Assembly (NCBI RefSeq): GCF_000614185.1
Contig: NZ_BAKM01000023.1
Location: 1-64,000 of the forward strand
Direction: 5' to 3'
DNA: 64,000 bases
DNA from: Phocaeicola sartorii JCM 17136 = DSM 21941
GTDB lineage: Bacteria > Bacteroidota > Bacteroidia > Bacteroidales > Bacteroidaceae
The notes beneath the pieces were generated by a model. It made no database searches. It saw nothing but the letters and a program-made list of their open reading frames with translations, and was not told the DNA's origin. The translations under genes and the position numbers were made by a program. Positions within the stretch are counted from its first letter, which is position 1; each line of letters opens with the position of its first letter. This document shows positions 50,613-61,357 of this stretch, one piece after another.

Positions 50613-53600
50613 ATGAAATCTAATTTCTATGGAAGCAGAAAATCGCTTGTAGCGATTGTGTTCAGCGTAGCTTTTCTTTCCGGAACCCCTGTGATTTATG
50701 CAGTGAACGAATCGCTCTCAATCCGTTCCTCACAACAGGTCAATGGTATAAAAGGAACGGTGAAAGATGCAAATGGTGAGGCTATAATCGGTGCAAGTGT
50801 GGTGGTGAAAGGAACTGCTAATGGTACAATAACCGATTTTGATGGAATGTTTACTATCTCCGGTGTATCGACGAATGACATACTGCAAGTCAGTTTTGTC
50901 GGGTATAAAACATTGGAAGTTCAAGTAAAGGACAAAAAAAACTTCAGCTTGATTCTGACAGAGGATACAGAGGTCCTGGATGAAGTCGTGGTGGTAGGTT
51001 ATGGCACAATGAAGAAAACGGACGTGACAGGGTCTATGGCTTCTGTTTCTTCTGATAAATTGACCGCACGTGGAACTGTTCGTGTGGAGGACGCATTGCA
51101 GGGCTCTGTTCCCGGTGTCAATATTACTCAGTCAAACAGCCGTGCCAATGGTAAGTTTGATATTCAAATTCGTGGTCAGGCTTCCATTAATAATACGAGC
51201 GGGCCACTTTATGTTGTCGATGGCATGGTCGTTTCATCTATCGACTTTCTGAACCCTGAGGATATAGAACGCATTGATGTCCTGAAAGATGCTTCTTCCA
51301 CAGCGATTTACGGATCTCGTGCTTCGGAGGGAGTTATAATTATTTCTACCAAAGGTGCTGGTGCCGGACAAAATAAGGCACAGCCTGTCGAAATATCCTA
51401 TGACGGATATTATGGCATCCGCAAAGTAGCCCGTATGCCTGAATTTATGGAATCAACAGAGTGGATGGATTATCGTTTTGCCCGTTTTACTACTGGTGCT
51501 CCGGATGAGACAGGTCATGCTGTCTATAAAATTACAGATGGTGATTTGCAGACTGCATTTCAGAATGGTGCGGAGTGGAAGGAGTCTCCATTGTATGACT
51601 GTTGGAGAACCAATAAAACTTATGATTGGGCTGATCAAGTATTGCGTACTGCCTCTCAACAAAATCATTTCCTTAGCGCAAGTGGTGCTACAGAGAAGAC
51701 AAGTTATCGTTTAGGTGCAGGCTATCAGAATGAAGAGAATGTTTTTAAAAAGAATGACTATAAGCGTTATAATATAAAAGGTTCTTTTGACAGCAAATTG
51801 TCTAAAGTTGTTGAAGCAGGAATGTCTGTAAACTTGGTGCATGGCATACAAAATGACTGGATAACAGAAACCTCAAATTCTTATTCTCCTTATAATAATG
51901 CTTTCTGGTTTGCGCCTGTTGTTTCTCCATGGGATGAAAATGGCAATCTGTTGGCCATTCCGGCTAAAGTAGGTAAACTGTCATTAACTTCCACAGCTTC
52001 TCCATTGGTGGATTTTGACATTGATGCATACGAAAATGAAACCCGTAAATTTCATGTTTTCGGTAATGCTTATCTGCGTTTTAATATTATGGATAACTTA
52101 AAGTTTACAACCACTTTTTCTCCGAACTATTATCATGGCCGTCAAGGCATATTTATGGTACCGGTGTTTCCGAAAAGTATCCTTTAGGAACGGCTTATTA
52201 TCAAAAGCAGAAATATAATAAGGCAGAGGTAGTGAATACAGAACGTTTGGACTGGACTTGGGACAATCAGGTGGATTTCAGCAAAACATGGGGGGAGCAT
52301 AGACTGAATGCCATGGGGATGTATTCCATGTATTATACGAATAAGGAGACTTACAAACAGTCTGTTACAGATATCTCAGATGACAAGCTGTCATACAATG
52401 CAATGGATAAAGGTTCCGGTACCAAGACGGTAGAATCTGCTTATACGGAGTCTTCATTGGTTTCTTTTGCGGCTCGTCTGAATTATGCATATAAAGAACG
52501 CTATATGGCCACTGTAACGGTACGTACAGATGGTTCATCACGCTTTGCCAAAGATAATCGTTGGGGCTGGTTCCCTTCTGCGGCGTTTGCCTGGCGTGCT
52601 TCCGAAGAAGATTTCCTGAGAAATGTGGATTGGATAGATAATCTTAAGTTACGCTTGTCATACGGAGTAACCGGTAATAATAATGTGGATGATTATGTTA
52701 CCTCCTCTTCTGCGTCTGGACCTTCTTATGCAGTTCTCGGTGGTCAGGAATATCAAGGGTACTATGCCAATGGGCTGGTTGACCGAAATTTAATTTGGGA
52801 AAAAATTAAGGAATTGAATTTTGGTATAGATCTTTCGGTTCTTAAGAATCGTATCAATGTAACTGCGGATGCCTATCGGCGTCTGTCGGATGGTCAGATA
52901 ATGAAGGCTACGGTTCCTTTGGAAACTGGTGAAAGTTCAATCACGACCAATATCGGTTCTATACAAAATACCGGAATTGAAATAGGTTTAAGTTTGGGAA
53001 TTCTCCGCAACAAGAATTTCACCTGGGACATGAATCTGTCTTTCGCACGCAATTGGAGCAAGATAAAGGAACTGCCTAATGGCGATGACGTTACCAATAA
53101 TTGGTTTATAGGAGAACGTCTCAACGTTCTGCGCGACTATACCAGTGCCGGTATTATTACGGCGGATGGTGTTACAATGCATACCGTAAATGGCGACCGG
53201 CATTATACATTGCAGGAAGTATATGATACGTTTGGACCTAAAAGTGCTAACAAATTACAATGGTACGAAGGCAGATGGCTGTAAATGACTGGAATGACGA
53301 TGGTAAGATTAATGATGACGACAAGCAGATTTATGGATGTACAGATCCTAAATGGACCGGAAGTTTAAGTTCTACCATAACATACAAAGATTTTGATTTC
53401 TCTTTCATGCTTTATACGAAACAGGGACAATGGTCACGCAGTTATTTTCATGAACAATACATGGATTATAATGACCGCGGACGTCAAAAAATGAGTTTTG
53501 ATTATTATATTCCGGCCGGCACTCCTGTATTAGATAAAGAAACTGGGGATATAACCTGGTTGGCTGAGGCTCATGTCGGTTCGGCTCCTTATCCCAATAA

Positions 53601-53883
53601 TTCGGATAAAACGGGAGGAGGCTATTTTAAGAGTGGCAGTGCTTCGGTACGTTATCAGAAGACTTCTTTTGTAAAAGTGAAAAATGTTACATTAGGATAT
53701 ACCTTTCCTAAAGAATGGATGAATAAGGTTTTCGTAAAACATCTGCGTTTGTATATAAATGTACTTAATCCATTCTGTTTCACAAATTATAAAGGCTTTG
53801 ATCCCGAATGGGCCAGTGCAAATCTGACAAATGGAGGTCCTGCGTCAATAACTTATCAAATTGGTGCAAATATTAAGTTTTAA
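50613..53883 (+). CDS. SusC/RagA-family TonB-linked outer membrane protein (two apparent frameshifts)
   Basis: Importer of the second glycan block. Signal peptide (about 1-30), carboxypeptidase-regulatory-like domain (about 45-125, GIKGTVKDANGEAIIGASVV), TonB box region VLDEVVVVGYGTMKKTDVTG, plug with SSTAIYGSRASEGVIIISTK and barrel. The frame changes near 52158, where GTGVSEKYPLGTAYYQKQKY is the continuing path, and near 53270, where QMAVNDWNDDGKINDDDKQI continues after QWYEG. Each equals one lost base, at short G runs. Joined length about 1090 residues; ends TYQIGANIKF. Confidence 0.94.
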
Positions 53884-53903
53884 TCAAATTAAATCTAGGT
53901 AAT

Positions 53904-55679
53904 ATGAATACATGTAAGAAAATAGTATATACGGCATGTTTGTTAGGGACAGTTGTACTGGCGGGGTGTGATGACTTTCTGACACCTGAAAACAAAAGTT
54001 CTGTAACAGATATTGAATATTTTGCAACTGCATCCGGCTTTCAGTCTCTGGTTAATGATGCTTATTCGGGGTTGAAAACGATTTATAATAATAGCAATGT
54101 GTGTGTTTATTTTAATGCTGGTACGGATTTGTATCATGATGGACGTAATGATATAAATGCCGCCTTGCACCGTTGGCAGAATTTTACTCCGGAGAATAGC
54201 ATTGTCAAGGAATTCTATACAGATTGCTACAAGGGTATCCGTTCTTGTTTGGCTATTCAATATTATGCTTCTGTAGCGAATGTCAGTGATGATGTCAAAC
54301 AAAAAGCAATTGATGAGGGACGCTTTGTTGAAGCGTTGTATTATTATTTGCTGGTTAATAATTATGGTGGTGTACCGTTGGTAACAGAATATGCCAGCAC
54401 GGTGGTCGAGGGATATCCGCGTGCTACGGCTGAACAGGTGTACAATTACATTATAAATGAACTTCAAGGTGTAATCAGCAATAATAAGTTGGCGGCTTCT
54501 ACTGCTACCAAAGGAGGAGGTGAGGCTAGTATAGAGTCCGCCAAAGCTCTATTGGCTAAAACGTATCTTTCTGCTGCTTGGGACTTGAACAAAGTTGAAT
54601 ATTTTAGAGAGGCGGCCAAATATGCCGATGAAGTAATTAACGGGCGTTCATTGACAACAGAATTTGCAGACTTGTGGGCTGCCGACCGTTCGGGTGACGA
54701 TAATGCCGAATTCCTCTTTGATGTGGAATATGACTTTGATAGTACGCATGATCAAAATAGCGGTAATCGTTGGCAATCGTTCTACAATGGATTCTATGGT
54801 GGTCAGGAAGAAGGTATGAAAGGAGTTACTTCTAATTTCGGACCGCTTATGCATACTTTAAAATATTTTGAGCCGGGTGACAAACGGTATGATGCTACAT
54901 TTATGAAAACAATGCTAGTAAAGAAAGCTTGGACGATTGAAGGTGGGTTTAAAGAGGATGGATTACCCTTAGGTGATTACTTCTCGTTTTATACAAATGG
55001 AAAAACGGCAATGGGGAAAATGGTAGGCGTATATTATCCTGCATATTGGGAGTGTGATGCGGCTTCTGTTGCAGCATGGCGTGCTGAAGATCCGGAAAAC
55101 AGAACCAATACATTCGTCATTCCGCAGAATGATTTGACAGCGGAAATGGAACCTATGTCAAACTATGTTAAGGATCTTGCAGAATTTCCTTCGGGTGTCA
55201 TCGCTAAATATGATTTTACGGATGCACAGAAAAAGGGTTGGGCGGTACATCCTTGTCGTAAATTTGATGATAGTGAAACAGCGCAATATGCGGCAGGTAA
55301 AAGTTTTCGTGATATACATGTCATTACATTGCCTGAACTGTTTTTTGTTGCTGCGGAAGCATATCTGCAAAGTGGTGATATATCAACTGCGCTTGCCCGT
55401 CTGAACACAGTCCGTAAGCGTGCCGGGGTTCCTGAAGTAACGACTATTGATCTTGATATTATATTGAAAGAGTCGGCTTGCGAAATGTTTGGTAATGGTT
55501 ATAGGCGTATGGATTTGCGGCGTACCGGGAAACTGGTGGAATATAATGATTTGTATAATCCCAAATTGAAGGGGAGTGCGGCGGTTGCAATTGGAGAGAA
55601 ACTGTTATGGCCCATTCCACAGGCTGTTATTGATGCAAATGATTTGTTGAGTACGGAGGATCAGAATCCGGGGTATTAG
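53904..55679 (+). CDS. SusD/RagB-family nutrient-binding lipoprotein
   Basis: 591 residues, intact. Lipoprotein signal with lipobox VLAGC, then DDFLTPENKSSVTDIEYFAT, SusD helices (GRFVEALYYYLLVNNYGGVP, ESAKALLAKTYLSAAWDLNK) and RagB C-terminal part (LPELFFVAAEAYLQSGDIST, ESACEMFGNGYRRMDLRRTG). Starts 20 bases after the susC stop and is its partner. Larger and not closely similar to the SusD at 45582, suggesting a different ligand. Confidence 0.95.
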   Translation: MNTCKKIVYTACLLGTVVLAGCDDFLTPENKSSVTDIEYFATASGFQSLVNDAYSGLKTIYNNSNVCVYFNAGTDLYHDGRNDINAALHRWQNFTPENSIVKEFYTDCYKGIRSCLAIQYYASVANVSDDVKQKAIDEGRFVEALYYYLLVNNYGGVPLVTEYASTVVEGYPRATAEQVYNYIINELQGVISNNKLAASTATKGGGEASIESAKALLAKTYLSAAWDLNKVEYFREAAKYADEVINGRSLTTEFADLWAADRSGDDNAEFLFDVEYDFDSTHDQNSGNRWQSFYNGFYGGQEEGMKGVTSNFGPLMHTLKYFEPGDKRYDATFMKTMLVKKAWTIEGGFKEDGLPLGDYFSFYTNGKTAMGKMVGVYYPAYWECDAASVAAWRAEDPENRTNTFVIPQNDLTAEMEPMSNYVKDLAEFPSGVIAKYDFTDAQKKGWAVHPCRKFDDSETAQYAAGKSFRDIHVITLPELFFVAAEAYLQSGDISTALARLNTVRKRAGVPEVTTIDLDIILKESACEMFGNGYRRMDLRRTGKLVEYNDLYNPKLKGSAAVAIGEKLLWPIPQAVIDANDLLSTEDQNPGY

Positions 55680-55708
55680 TAGGATAACGAGATCGTGAGA
55701 TGTGTAAA

Positions 55709-55746
55709 GGCAGGAATGCTGGTTTATGTGGTATTCCTGCCCTTTT
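55709..55746 (+). terminator. Hairpin after susD
   Basis: GGCAGGAAT (55709-55717) pairs with ATTCCTGCC (55733-55741), followed by CTTTTAAATTTT. Probably partial termination, reducing expression of the following glycosidases. Confidence 0.75.
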
Positions 55747-55769
55747 AAATTTTAATTAAGAAAGGATTA

Positions 55770-58334
55770 TTGATGAGTCTTAAATTAGAGAATAAATGCC
55801 AGCTATTGGCTGTGATGATAGCGTATATTATTTCGTTGGTTAGTATTGAAACAGTGTATGCTGCCAATAAAGAGTTCGTTTGGTATAATGGTAAACGTCC
55901 TATTACTTATTCCTTGCCTGAATCTGTTTCTCCAGTAGTGACGGTAGCACTGGATATGTTTAAGGGTGACATGCAACAGGTGACGGGGGTATTACCTCAA
56001 AAAACTCTTTCCGGAACGGCGGTTATTAATATTATTCAGTTGGATAAAAACAAGTCTGTCCTAAGAGAACTCCGTAAAGACGGAATTCCGGTGGATAGTA
56101 TTGCTGCCAGAAAAGACGCTTTCTTTATAAAGATAAGAGGAAATCAGTTGTTGGTTGTAGGAAGTGACGGTCGGGGAACTGCTTACGGCATACTTGAACT
56201 TTCCCGCTTGGCAGGAGTGTCTCCATGGGTATGGTGGGGAGATGTGACACCGATGAGGAAAGAGCGGTTGACCCTTCCGGCTGATTATTCTACTTTTCAG
56301 AGTCCGTCGGTAGAGTATCGTGGAATCTTTTTAAATGATGAAGACTGGAGCTTGCAGCCTTGGAGCTGGAAAAACTTTGAACCGTCTGATATAAAAGGAC
56401 GTATTGGTGCCCGTACTTATAAAGAAATCTTCAAATTGCTGATGCGCCTTCGTGCCAATGCTATTTGGCCGGGGATGCATGGAATTACGACTCCGTTCTA
56501 CTTTGTGCCGGGAGCTAAAGAAGCGGCTGACAGTTGCGGTATTCTCATCGGTACTTCGCATTGCGAGCCGATGATGCGCAATAATGTAGGTGAATGGAAA
56601 GTCAATGAACGGGGTGATTATAATTACATGACAAACCGTGAAGGGGTACAATCCTATTGGATAGAACGGCTGAAAGAGGCAGGCCCTTATGAAAATTTCT
56701 ACACCATGGGCATGCGAGGTATTCACGACAGTGGAATGGAAGGAGTCAAGACCCTTCAGGAAAAGACCGATGCACTGCAACAGGTTATTGACGACCAGCG
56801 CAAGCTGCTGTCGAAATATGTAAATAAAGATGTGGAGAAGATTCCCCAGGCTTTTGTCCCCTATAAAGAAGTGCTTCAAATCATGGAGAATGGCTTGCAA
56901 CTGCCGGAAGACATCACGTTGATATGGTGTGATGACAACTATGGCTATATGACCCGTTTAAGTGACAAGGAACAGCAAAAGCGTAGCGGAGGTGCCGGGG
57001 TGTATTATCATCTCAGTTATTGGGGGCGTCCGCATGACTATATGTGGCTATGCACTACCCAGCCGGGATTGGTTTATAGTGAAATGAAACAGGCATACGA
57101 TTGCAATGCCCGCCGCCTATGGGTGGTTAATGTGCACGATTTGAAACCCGCGGCATACGATTTGGAACTCTTTCTGGATATGGCATGGAATATCAATTCC
57201 GTATCTCCATCTACTCTTGTGGAGCATCAGAAGAACTGGCTTTGCCGCGAATTTGGTAAAGAAGCAGGAGAAAAATTATTGCCTGCCATGTTAGAGTTTT
57301 ATCGCCTGTGTGGCATCCGTAAACCGGAATTTATGGGTTGGAACCAAGTGGAACTGGACAAGAAGAAATATACCAAAGGCTGGTCTCCGGTTAAAAATAC
57401 GGACTTTAGCTTAACCGAATTCGGCGGCGAACTGGATCGTTATCTGGAATCCTATGAAGCCATTAAAGAAATTTTATCGGAAGTGGAACCAATGATTCCT
57501 CAGGAACGAAAAGATGCTTTCTTTGCCCAAATCAAGTATCCTGTATTTGGCGCTGCTGCGATGAGCACAAAGATGCTGGAGGCACAAAGAGCACGTTGCA
57601 TCTCTTCGGGAAGCTGCGACACGACTTTATGGACCCGCGAAAGTCAATTAATGGCTGCCTGTGCCAAAAGCATCAAGGCTTACCAGGAAATCCGCGATTT
57701 GACAGATTACTATAACAATGAACTGGCGGGTGGTAAATGGAAATACTCCATGTGCCATAATCCGCGGGATTTATATGTGTTCTATCCGCCTGAAGTCCCC
57801 GTATGGCTGACAGAGAAGGAAATAGAGAAATATGCTTCTTTTAGAAGACCCAAATCGTTACCTTTGGCAGAAGTGGCTAAGGATCATTGTATTGTTTCTA
57901 ATGCTTGCGATTATACAAGCGCATCCAAAGAGGTCGTGACGATTCAATCATTGGGACATAGTATGAATGCCGTTTCCGTACCAAAGGGAGAGTCAATTGC
58001 TTTTGAATTTGATTGTTTATGGGATGGAGAGGCGATACTGCGCACTGCCGTAATCCCGACACAACCTAATGATAAAGGAGACATTCGTTTCAGTGTCAGC
58101 ATAGATGGTGAAAAGCCTCGGATATGCTCTATTAAAGAGCCGTTTCGTTCGGAAGGATGGAAACAGAATGTGCTCCGTGGACAGGCTGTTCGTGAAACCG
58201 GTCATCAATTGACAAAAGGAAAGCATACTTTATCCATTACTGCTTTGGATGATCATGTCCTGATAGATCAATGGATGATTGATTTCAAACCAGACAGAAT
58301 GTTCTATGTATTTCCTGTTCAACCAACCTATTAA
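55770..58334 (+). CDS. Glycoside hydrolase family 115, probable alpha-glucuronidase
   Basis: Family GH115 enzymes remove glucuronic acid or 4-O-methyl-glucuronic acid side groups from xylan and related glycans. 854 residues with a signal peptide (ending VYAAN). N-terminal domain (about 35-160, VVGSDGRGTAYGILELSRLA), then the barrel with PSVEYRGIFLNDEDWSLQPW, RLRANAIWPGMHGITTPFYF, ILIGTSHCEPMMRNNVGEW and ITLIWCDDNYGYMTRLSDKE, GAGVYYHLSYWGRPHDYMW. The C-terminal part (about 700-854) is a beta-domain. Intact. Preceded by a hairpin, followed by GH2 after 6 bases. Confidence 0.9.
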   Translation: MMSLKLENKCQLLAVMIAYIISLVSIETVYAANKEFVWYNGKRPITYSLPESVSPVVTVALDMFKGDMQQVTGVLPQKTLSGTAVINIIQLDKNKSVLRELRKDGIPVDSIAARKDAFFIKIRGNQLLVVGSDGRGTAYGILELSRLAGVSPWVWWGDVTPMRKERLTLPADYSTFQSPSVEYRGIFLNDEDWSLQPWSWKNFEPSDIKGRIGARTYKEIFKLLMRLRANAIWPGMHGITTPFYFVPGAKEAADSCGILIGTSHCEPMMRNNVGEWKVNERGDYNYMTNREGVQSYWIERLKEAGPYENFYTMGMRGIHDSGMEGVKTLQEKTDALQQVIDDQRKLLSKYVNKDVEKIPQAFVPYKEVLQIMENGLQLPEDITLIWCDDNYGYMTRLSDKEQQKRSGGAGVYYHLSYWGRPHDYMWLCTTQPGLVYSEMKQAYDCNARRLWVVNVHDLKPAAYDLELFLDMAWNINSVSPSTLVEHQKNWLCREFGKEAGEKLLPAMLEFYRLCGIRKPEFMGWNQVELDKKKYTKGWSPVKNTDFSLTEFGGELDRYLESYEAIKEILSEVEPMIPQERKDAFFAQIKYPVFGAAAMSTKMLEAQRARCISSGSCDTTLWTRESQLMAACAKSIKAYQEIRDLTDYYNNELAGGKWKYSMCHNPRDLYVFYPPEVPVWLTEKEIEKYASFRRPKSLPLAEVAKDHCIVSNACDYTSASKEVVTIQSLGHSMNAVSVPKGESIAFEFDCLWDGEAILRTAVIPTQPNDKGDIRFSVSIDGEKPRICSIKEPFRSEGWKQNVLRGQAVRETGHQLTKGKHTLSITALDDHVLIDQWMIDFKPDRMFYVFPVQPTY

Positions 58335-58340
58335 TGTAGC

Positions 58341-61199
58341 ATGAATTGTATGAAGAAAATTATTGGACTATTCATTGTTTTATTATGCTTTTGCACGGCA
58401 AAAGCTCAACAGACAGAAGTGAGGTATCTTTCCGGTACAGGACCGGATCATACCGTGAAGTGGGATTTCTGGTGCTCTTCAGGTATGAATTCCCAAAAGT
58501 GGAGCAAGATAGATGTTCCGTCTTGCTGGGAACAGCAAGGTTTTGGAGGCTATACCTACGGGCGCTACTATATTTATAAGGAACGCGAGAAAGAAAAGCA
58601 ATATGATGCCTACAGGGAACATGATTTTTGCGATGAATACGGCATCTATCGTCATCGTTTTGACGTTCCGGACACTTGGAAAGGCAAACTGATAAGCATT
58701 GTATTTGAAGGTGTTATGACTGATGCTGAAGTGAAAATCAACGATGTTATCGCTGGCCCTGTTCATCAGGGATCATTCTATCGTTTCTCTTATGATATCA
58801 CGGACAAACTGAAATTCGGGAAAAAGAATTCGATGGAAGTGACGGTGAAGAAGCAGTCGGCTGATAAATCAGTTAATGCAGCGGAACGCCGGGCTGACTG
58901 GTGGCTTTTCGGAGGTATCTACCGCCCTGTATATCTGACGGCAAAACCTCGCACGCAAATAGAACATATAGCGGTGGATGCCCGTGCTGACGGTACGTTG
59001 CGCACAGATGTATATCTGAAAAATATTTCCAAAGGACAACAAGTGGAACTGTCACTCATTTCTTGTGATTCACAGCTTCCTATAGGGCGGCAGGTATGCG
59101 GACTTTCGACGGAAAAGAAACAAACACTTACCACACATTGGAACAATATCAAGAGATGGGATCCGGAACATCCCAACCTTTACCGGCTCACGATGCGTCT
59201 TCTTTCCACAACAGGAGATGTTGTGCACGAGATTACGGAGCGCATCGGATTCCGTACCATTGAATTCCGTCCTGAAGATGGCATCTATCTGAACGGTACT
59301 CGTCTTTTAGTGAAGGGGACTAACCGCCATTGCTTTGATCCGGAAACAGGTAGGACAATCAGCCGGGAACTCAGTCTGAAGGATGCTTTGCTCATTAAGC
59401 AGATGAATATGAATGCCGTGCGTTCACATTATCCACCAGATACTCATTTTTTAGAGGCGTGTGATTCCATAGGTCTTCTTTATCTCAATGAATTATGTGG
59501 CTGGCAGAATAGCTATAGCACTGAAATAGCAGAAAAGTTACTGCCCGAGATGATGTTTCGTGATGTGAATCACCCGTGTATCTTTATTTGGGCAAACGGT
59601 AACGAAGGAGGATGGAATGCTGCTGTTGACAATCGTTTTGCCGACTATGATCCGCAAAAACGTCACGTCATTCATCCGTGGGCGGATTTCAATGGCTTGG
59701 ATACACGTCATTACCCTAATGGTACGGATAACATGTATCGGTTGGAACGCGGGCATAAGGTTTTTATGATGACGGAGTTCCTGCATGGCCTTTATGACCG
59801 TGGACAGGGTGCAGGTCTCAAAGGACTATGGTCAAAGTTTAAGGCAAATCCACTTTTTGCCGGTGGCTTCCTTTGGGCGTATGTGGATGAAGCTGTCCGC
59901 CGTACAGATACCGGACAAATGGACACTTACGGACCTAATGCTCCCGATGGTATTGTGGGGGCAAATCGCGAAAAAGAAGGCAGCTTTTATACTGTTCGGG
60001 AGGTATGGTCACCCATTCAAATACATCCATTAAAAATAACTTCTTCTTTCAAAGGAGATTTTTATGTAACTAACGATTACTTGTTCAGCAACTTAAGCGA
60101 ATGCCGGATGAAGTGGAAGGTAATGCGTTTACCTGTTCCGCAGGTAGCCGACAGCCCCGTCTGCCTGGCGGAGGGCGGCGTACTGTTACCTGCGATCCAG
60201 CCTGGTGAGAAGGGGACAGCCCACTTCGATCTGCCTGAGAAATTCTTCAATGGCGATGTTTTGGAATTGGAAGCTTACAATGCGACGGGAGACACAGTAT
60301 GTAACTGGACGTTTCCTATTAAGAATAACCGTAAGTACTTTGCAGAATACAGGCACTTACAACCGGCGGCAACAACTGCTGCCAGTTATCAGACAGACAA
60401 CAACAGGGTTACCCTGATGGCGAATGGAGTTGCAGCAACATTCAACAAGGCGAATGGTAATTTAGTGGAAGTGAAGAATGGTGGCAGGATCATACCATTG
60501 TCTGACGGTCCTCTCCCGGTCGGGATGAAGATGCTTTTCTGTTCTGCCAACCTGAAAATGCAAGGTGATACTGCCATTTATACCGTAAAATATAAAGGTG
60601 CGGCCGACTCCATTGTCTGGAGAATGGCACCTGACGGATTGCTTGGAATGGATGCATTGGTGCTGAACTACAGAGCAAAGAACAAGTTTGACGGTGCATA
60701 CTTTGACCGTCCGGTTCATAATTTCGGTTTTTCATTCTCTTTTCCTGAAAAGAACGTCAGTGGGATGCGTTGGTTAGGCAAAGGCCCTTACCGGGTATGG
60801 AAGAACCGCATCGAAGGAACGAATTATGGTATCTGGCAGAAGGACTACAACAATACGGTGACGGGAGAATATTATCATCCGCTTATTTATCCGGAATTCA
60901 AAGGGTATCATGCAGATCTCTATTGGGCGACACTCCAATCAAAGACAACACCGATGACGGTTTATTCGGAAACTGACGGCATTTTCTTTCGCGTCTTCAC
61001 TCCGGAGGAGCAGCGTGACCGTGAAAGCCGTGGAATATCAGTAAAGGAATATCCTGCTGGAGACATTTCGTTCTTATTTGAAATTCCGGCTGTCAACTCT
61101 CAGGGAACAGGAGGAGAAGCTTCTTATATTAAAATTAATAAAGGGGATGAGGGCTTCAGAATGAAGCTATGGTTTGATTTCCGGAACTGGATTCGATAG
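58341..61199 (+). CDS. Glycoside hydrolase family 2, beta-galactosidase-like
   Basis: Exo-acting retaining beta-glycosidase, probably on beta-galactosides or beta-glucuronides. 952 residues. Signal peptide (ending TAKAQ); sugar-binding domain (about 30-180, IDVPSCWEQQGFGGYTYG, WWLFGGIYRPVYL), immunoglobulin-like domain (about 185-300), TIM barrel (about 305-570) with LLVKGTNRHCFDPETGRT, acid/base region FIWANGNEGGWN (about 420) and nucleophile region VFMMTEFLHGLYDRG (about 478), and a C-terminal domain with MRWLGKGPYRVWKNR. Two near starts exist (58341 and 58350). Follows GH115 directly, so the pair likely acts on one side chain. Confidence 0.9.
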   Translation: MNCMKKIIGLFIVLLCFCTAKAQQTEVRYLSGTGPDHTVKWDFWCSSGMNSQKWSKIDVPSCWEQQGFGGYTYGRYYIYKEREKEKQYDAYREHDFCDEYGIYRHRFDVPDTWKGKLISIVFEGVMTDAEVKINDVIAGPVHQGSFYRFSYDITDKLKFGKKNSMEVTVKKQSADKSVNAAERRADWWLFGGIYRPVYLTAKPRTQIEHIAVDARADGTLRTDVYLKNISKGQQVELSLISCDSQLPIGRQVCGLSTEKKQTLTTHWNNIKRWDPEHPNLYRLTMRLLSTTGDVVHEITERIGFRTIEFRPEDGIYLNGTRLLVKGTNRHCFDPETGRTISRELSLKDALLIKQMNMNAVRSHYPPDTHFLEACDSIGLLYLNELCGWQNSYSTEIAEKLLPEMMFRDVNHPCIFIWANGNEGGWNAAVDNRFADYDPQKRHVIHPWADFNGLDTRHYPNGTDNMYRLERGHKVFMMTEFLHGLYDRGQGAGLKGLWSKFKANPLFAGGFLWAYVDEAVRRTDTGQMDTYGPNAPDGIVGANREKEGSFYTVREVWSPIQIHPLKITSSFKGDFYVTNDYLFSNLSECRMKWKVMRLPVPQVADSPVCLAEGGVLLPAIQPGEKGTAHFDLPEKFFNGDVLELEAYNATGDTVCNWTFPIKNNRKYFAEYRHLQPAATTAASYQTDNNRVTLMANGVAATFNKANGNLVEVKNGGRIIPLSDGPLPVGMKMLFCSANLKMQGDTAIYTVKYKGAADSIVWRMAPDGLLGMDALVLNYRAKNKFDGAYFDRPVHNFGFSFSFPEKNVSGMRWLGKGPYRVWKNRIEGTNYGIWQKDYNNTVTGEYYHPLIYPEFKGYHADLYWATLQSKTTPMTVYSETDGIFFRVFTPEEQRDRESRGISVKEYPAGDISFLFEIPAVNSQGTGGEASYIKINKGDEGFRMKLWFDFRNWIR

Positions 61200-61261
61200 T
61201 GTGTTTGTGACATAAATACCTATAAAAAGCTATTGCACGGTATGCATATACCGTAAAAAAG

Positions 61262-61310
61262 AGGGGACAAATTACCTAAATCAGGTGATTGTTCCCTTTT
61301 TTCTTTTTAT
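61262..61310 (+). terminator. Intrinsic terminator after GH2
   Basis: An imperfect stem-loop (GGGGACAAATTACCT with AGGTGATTGTTCCC, 61262-61296) followed by TTTTTTCTTTTT. Ends the second glycan block. Confidence 0.8.
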
Positions 61311-61357
61311 AGAAATTTGCACTCTCGAAAAGTAAGAATTTAGAATTATAGATATTC

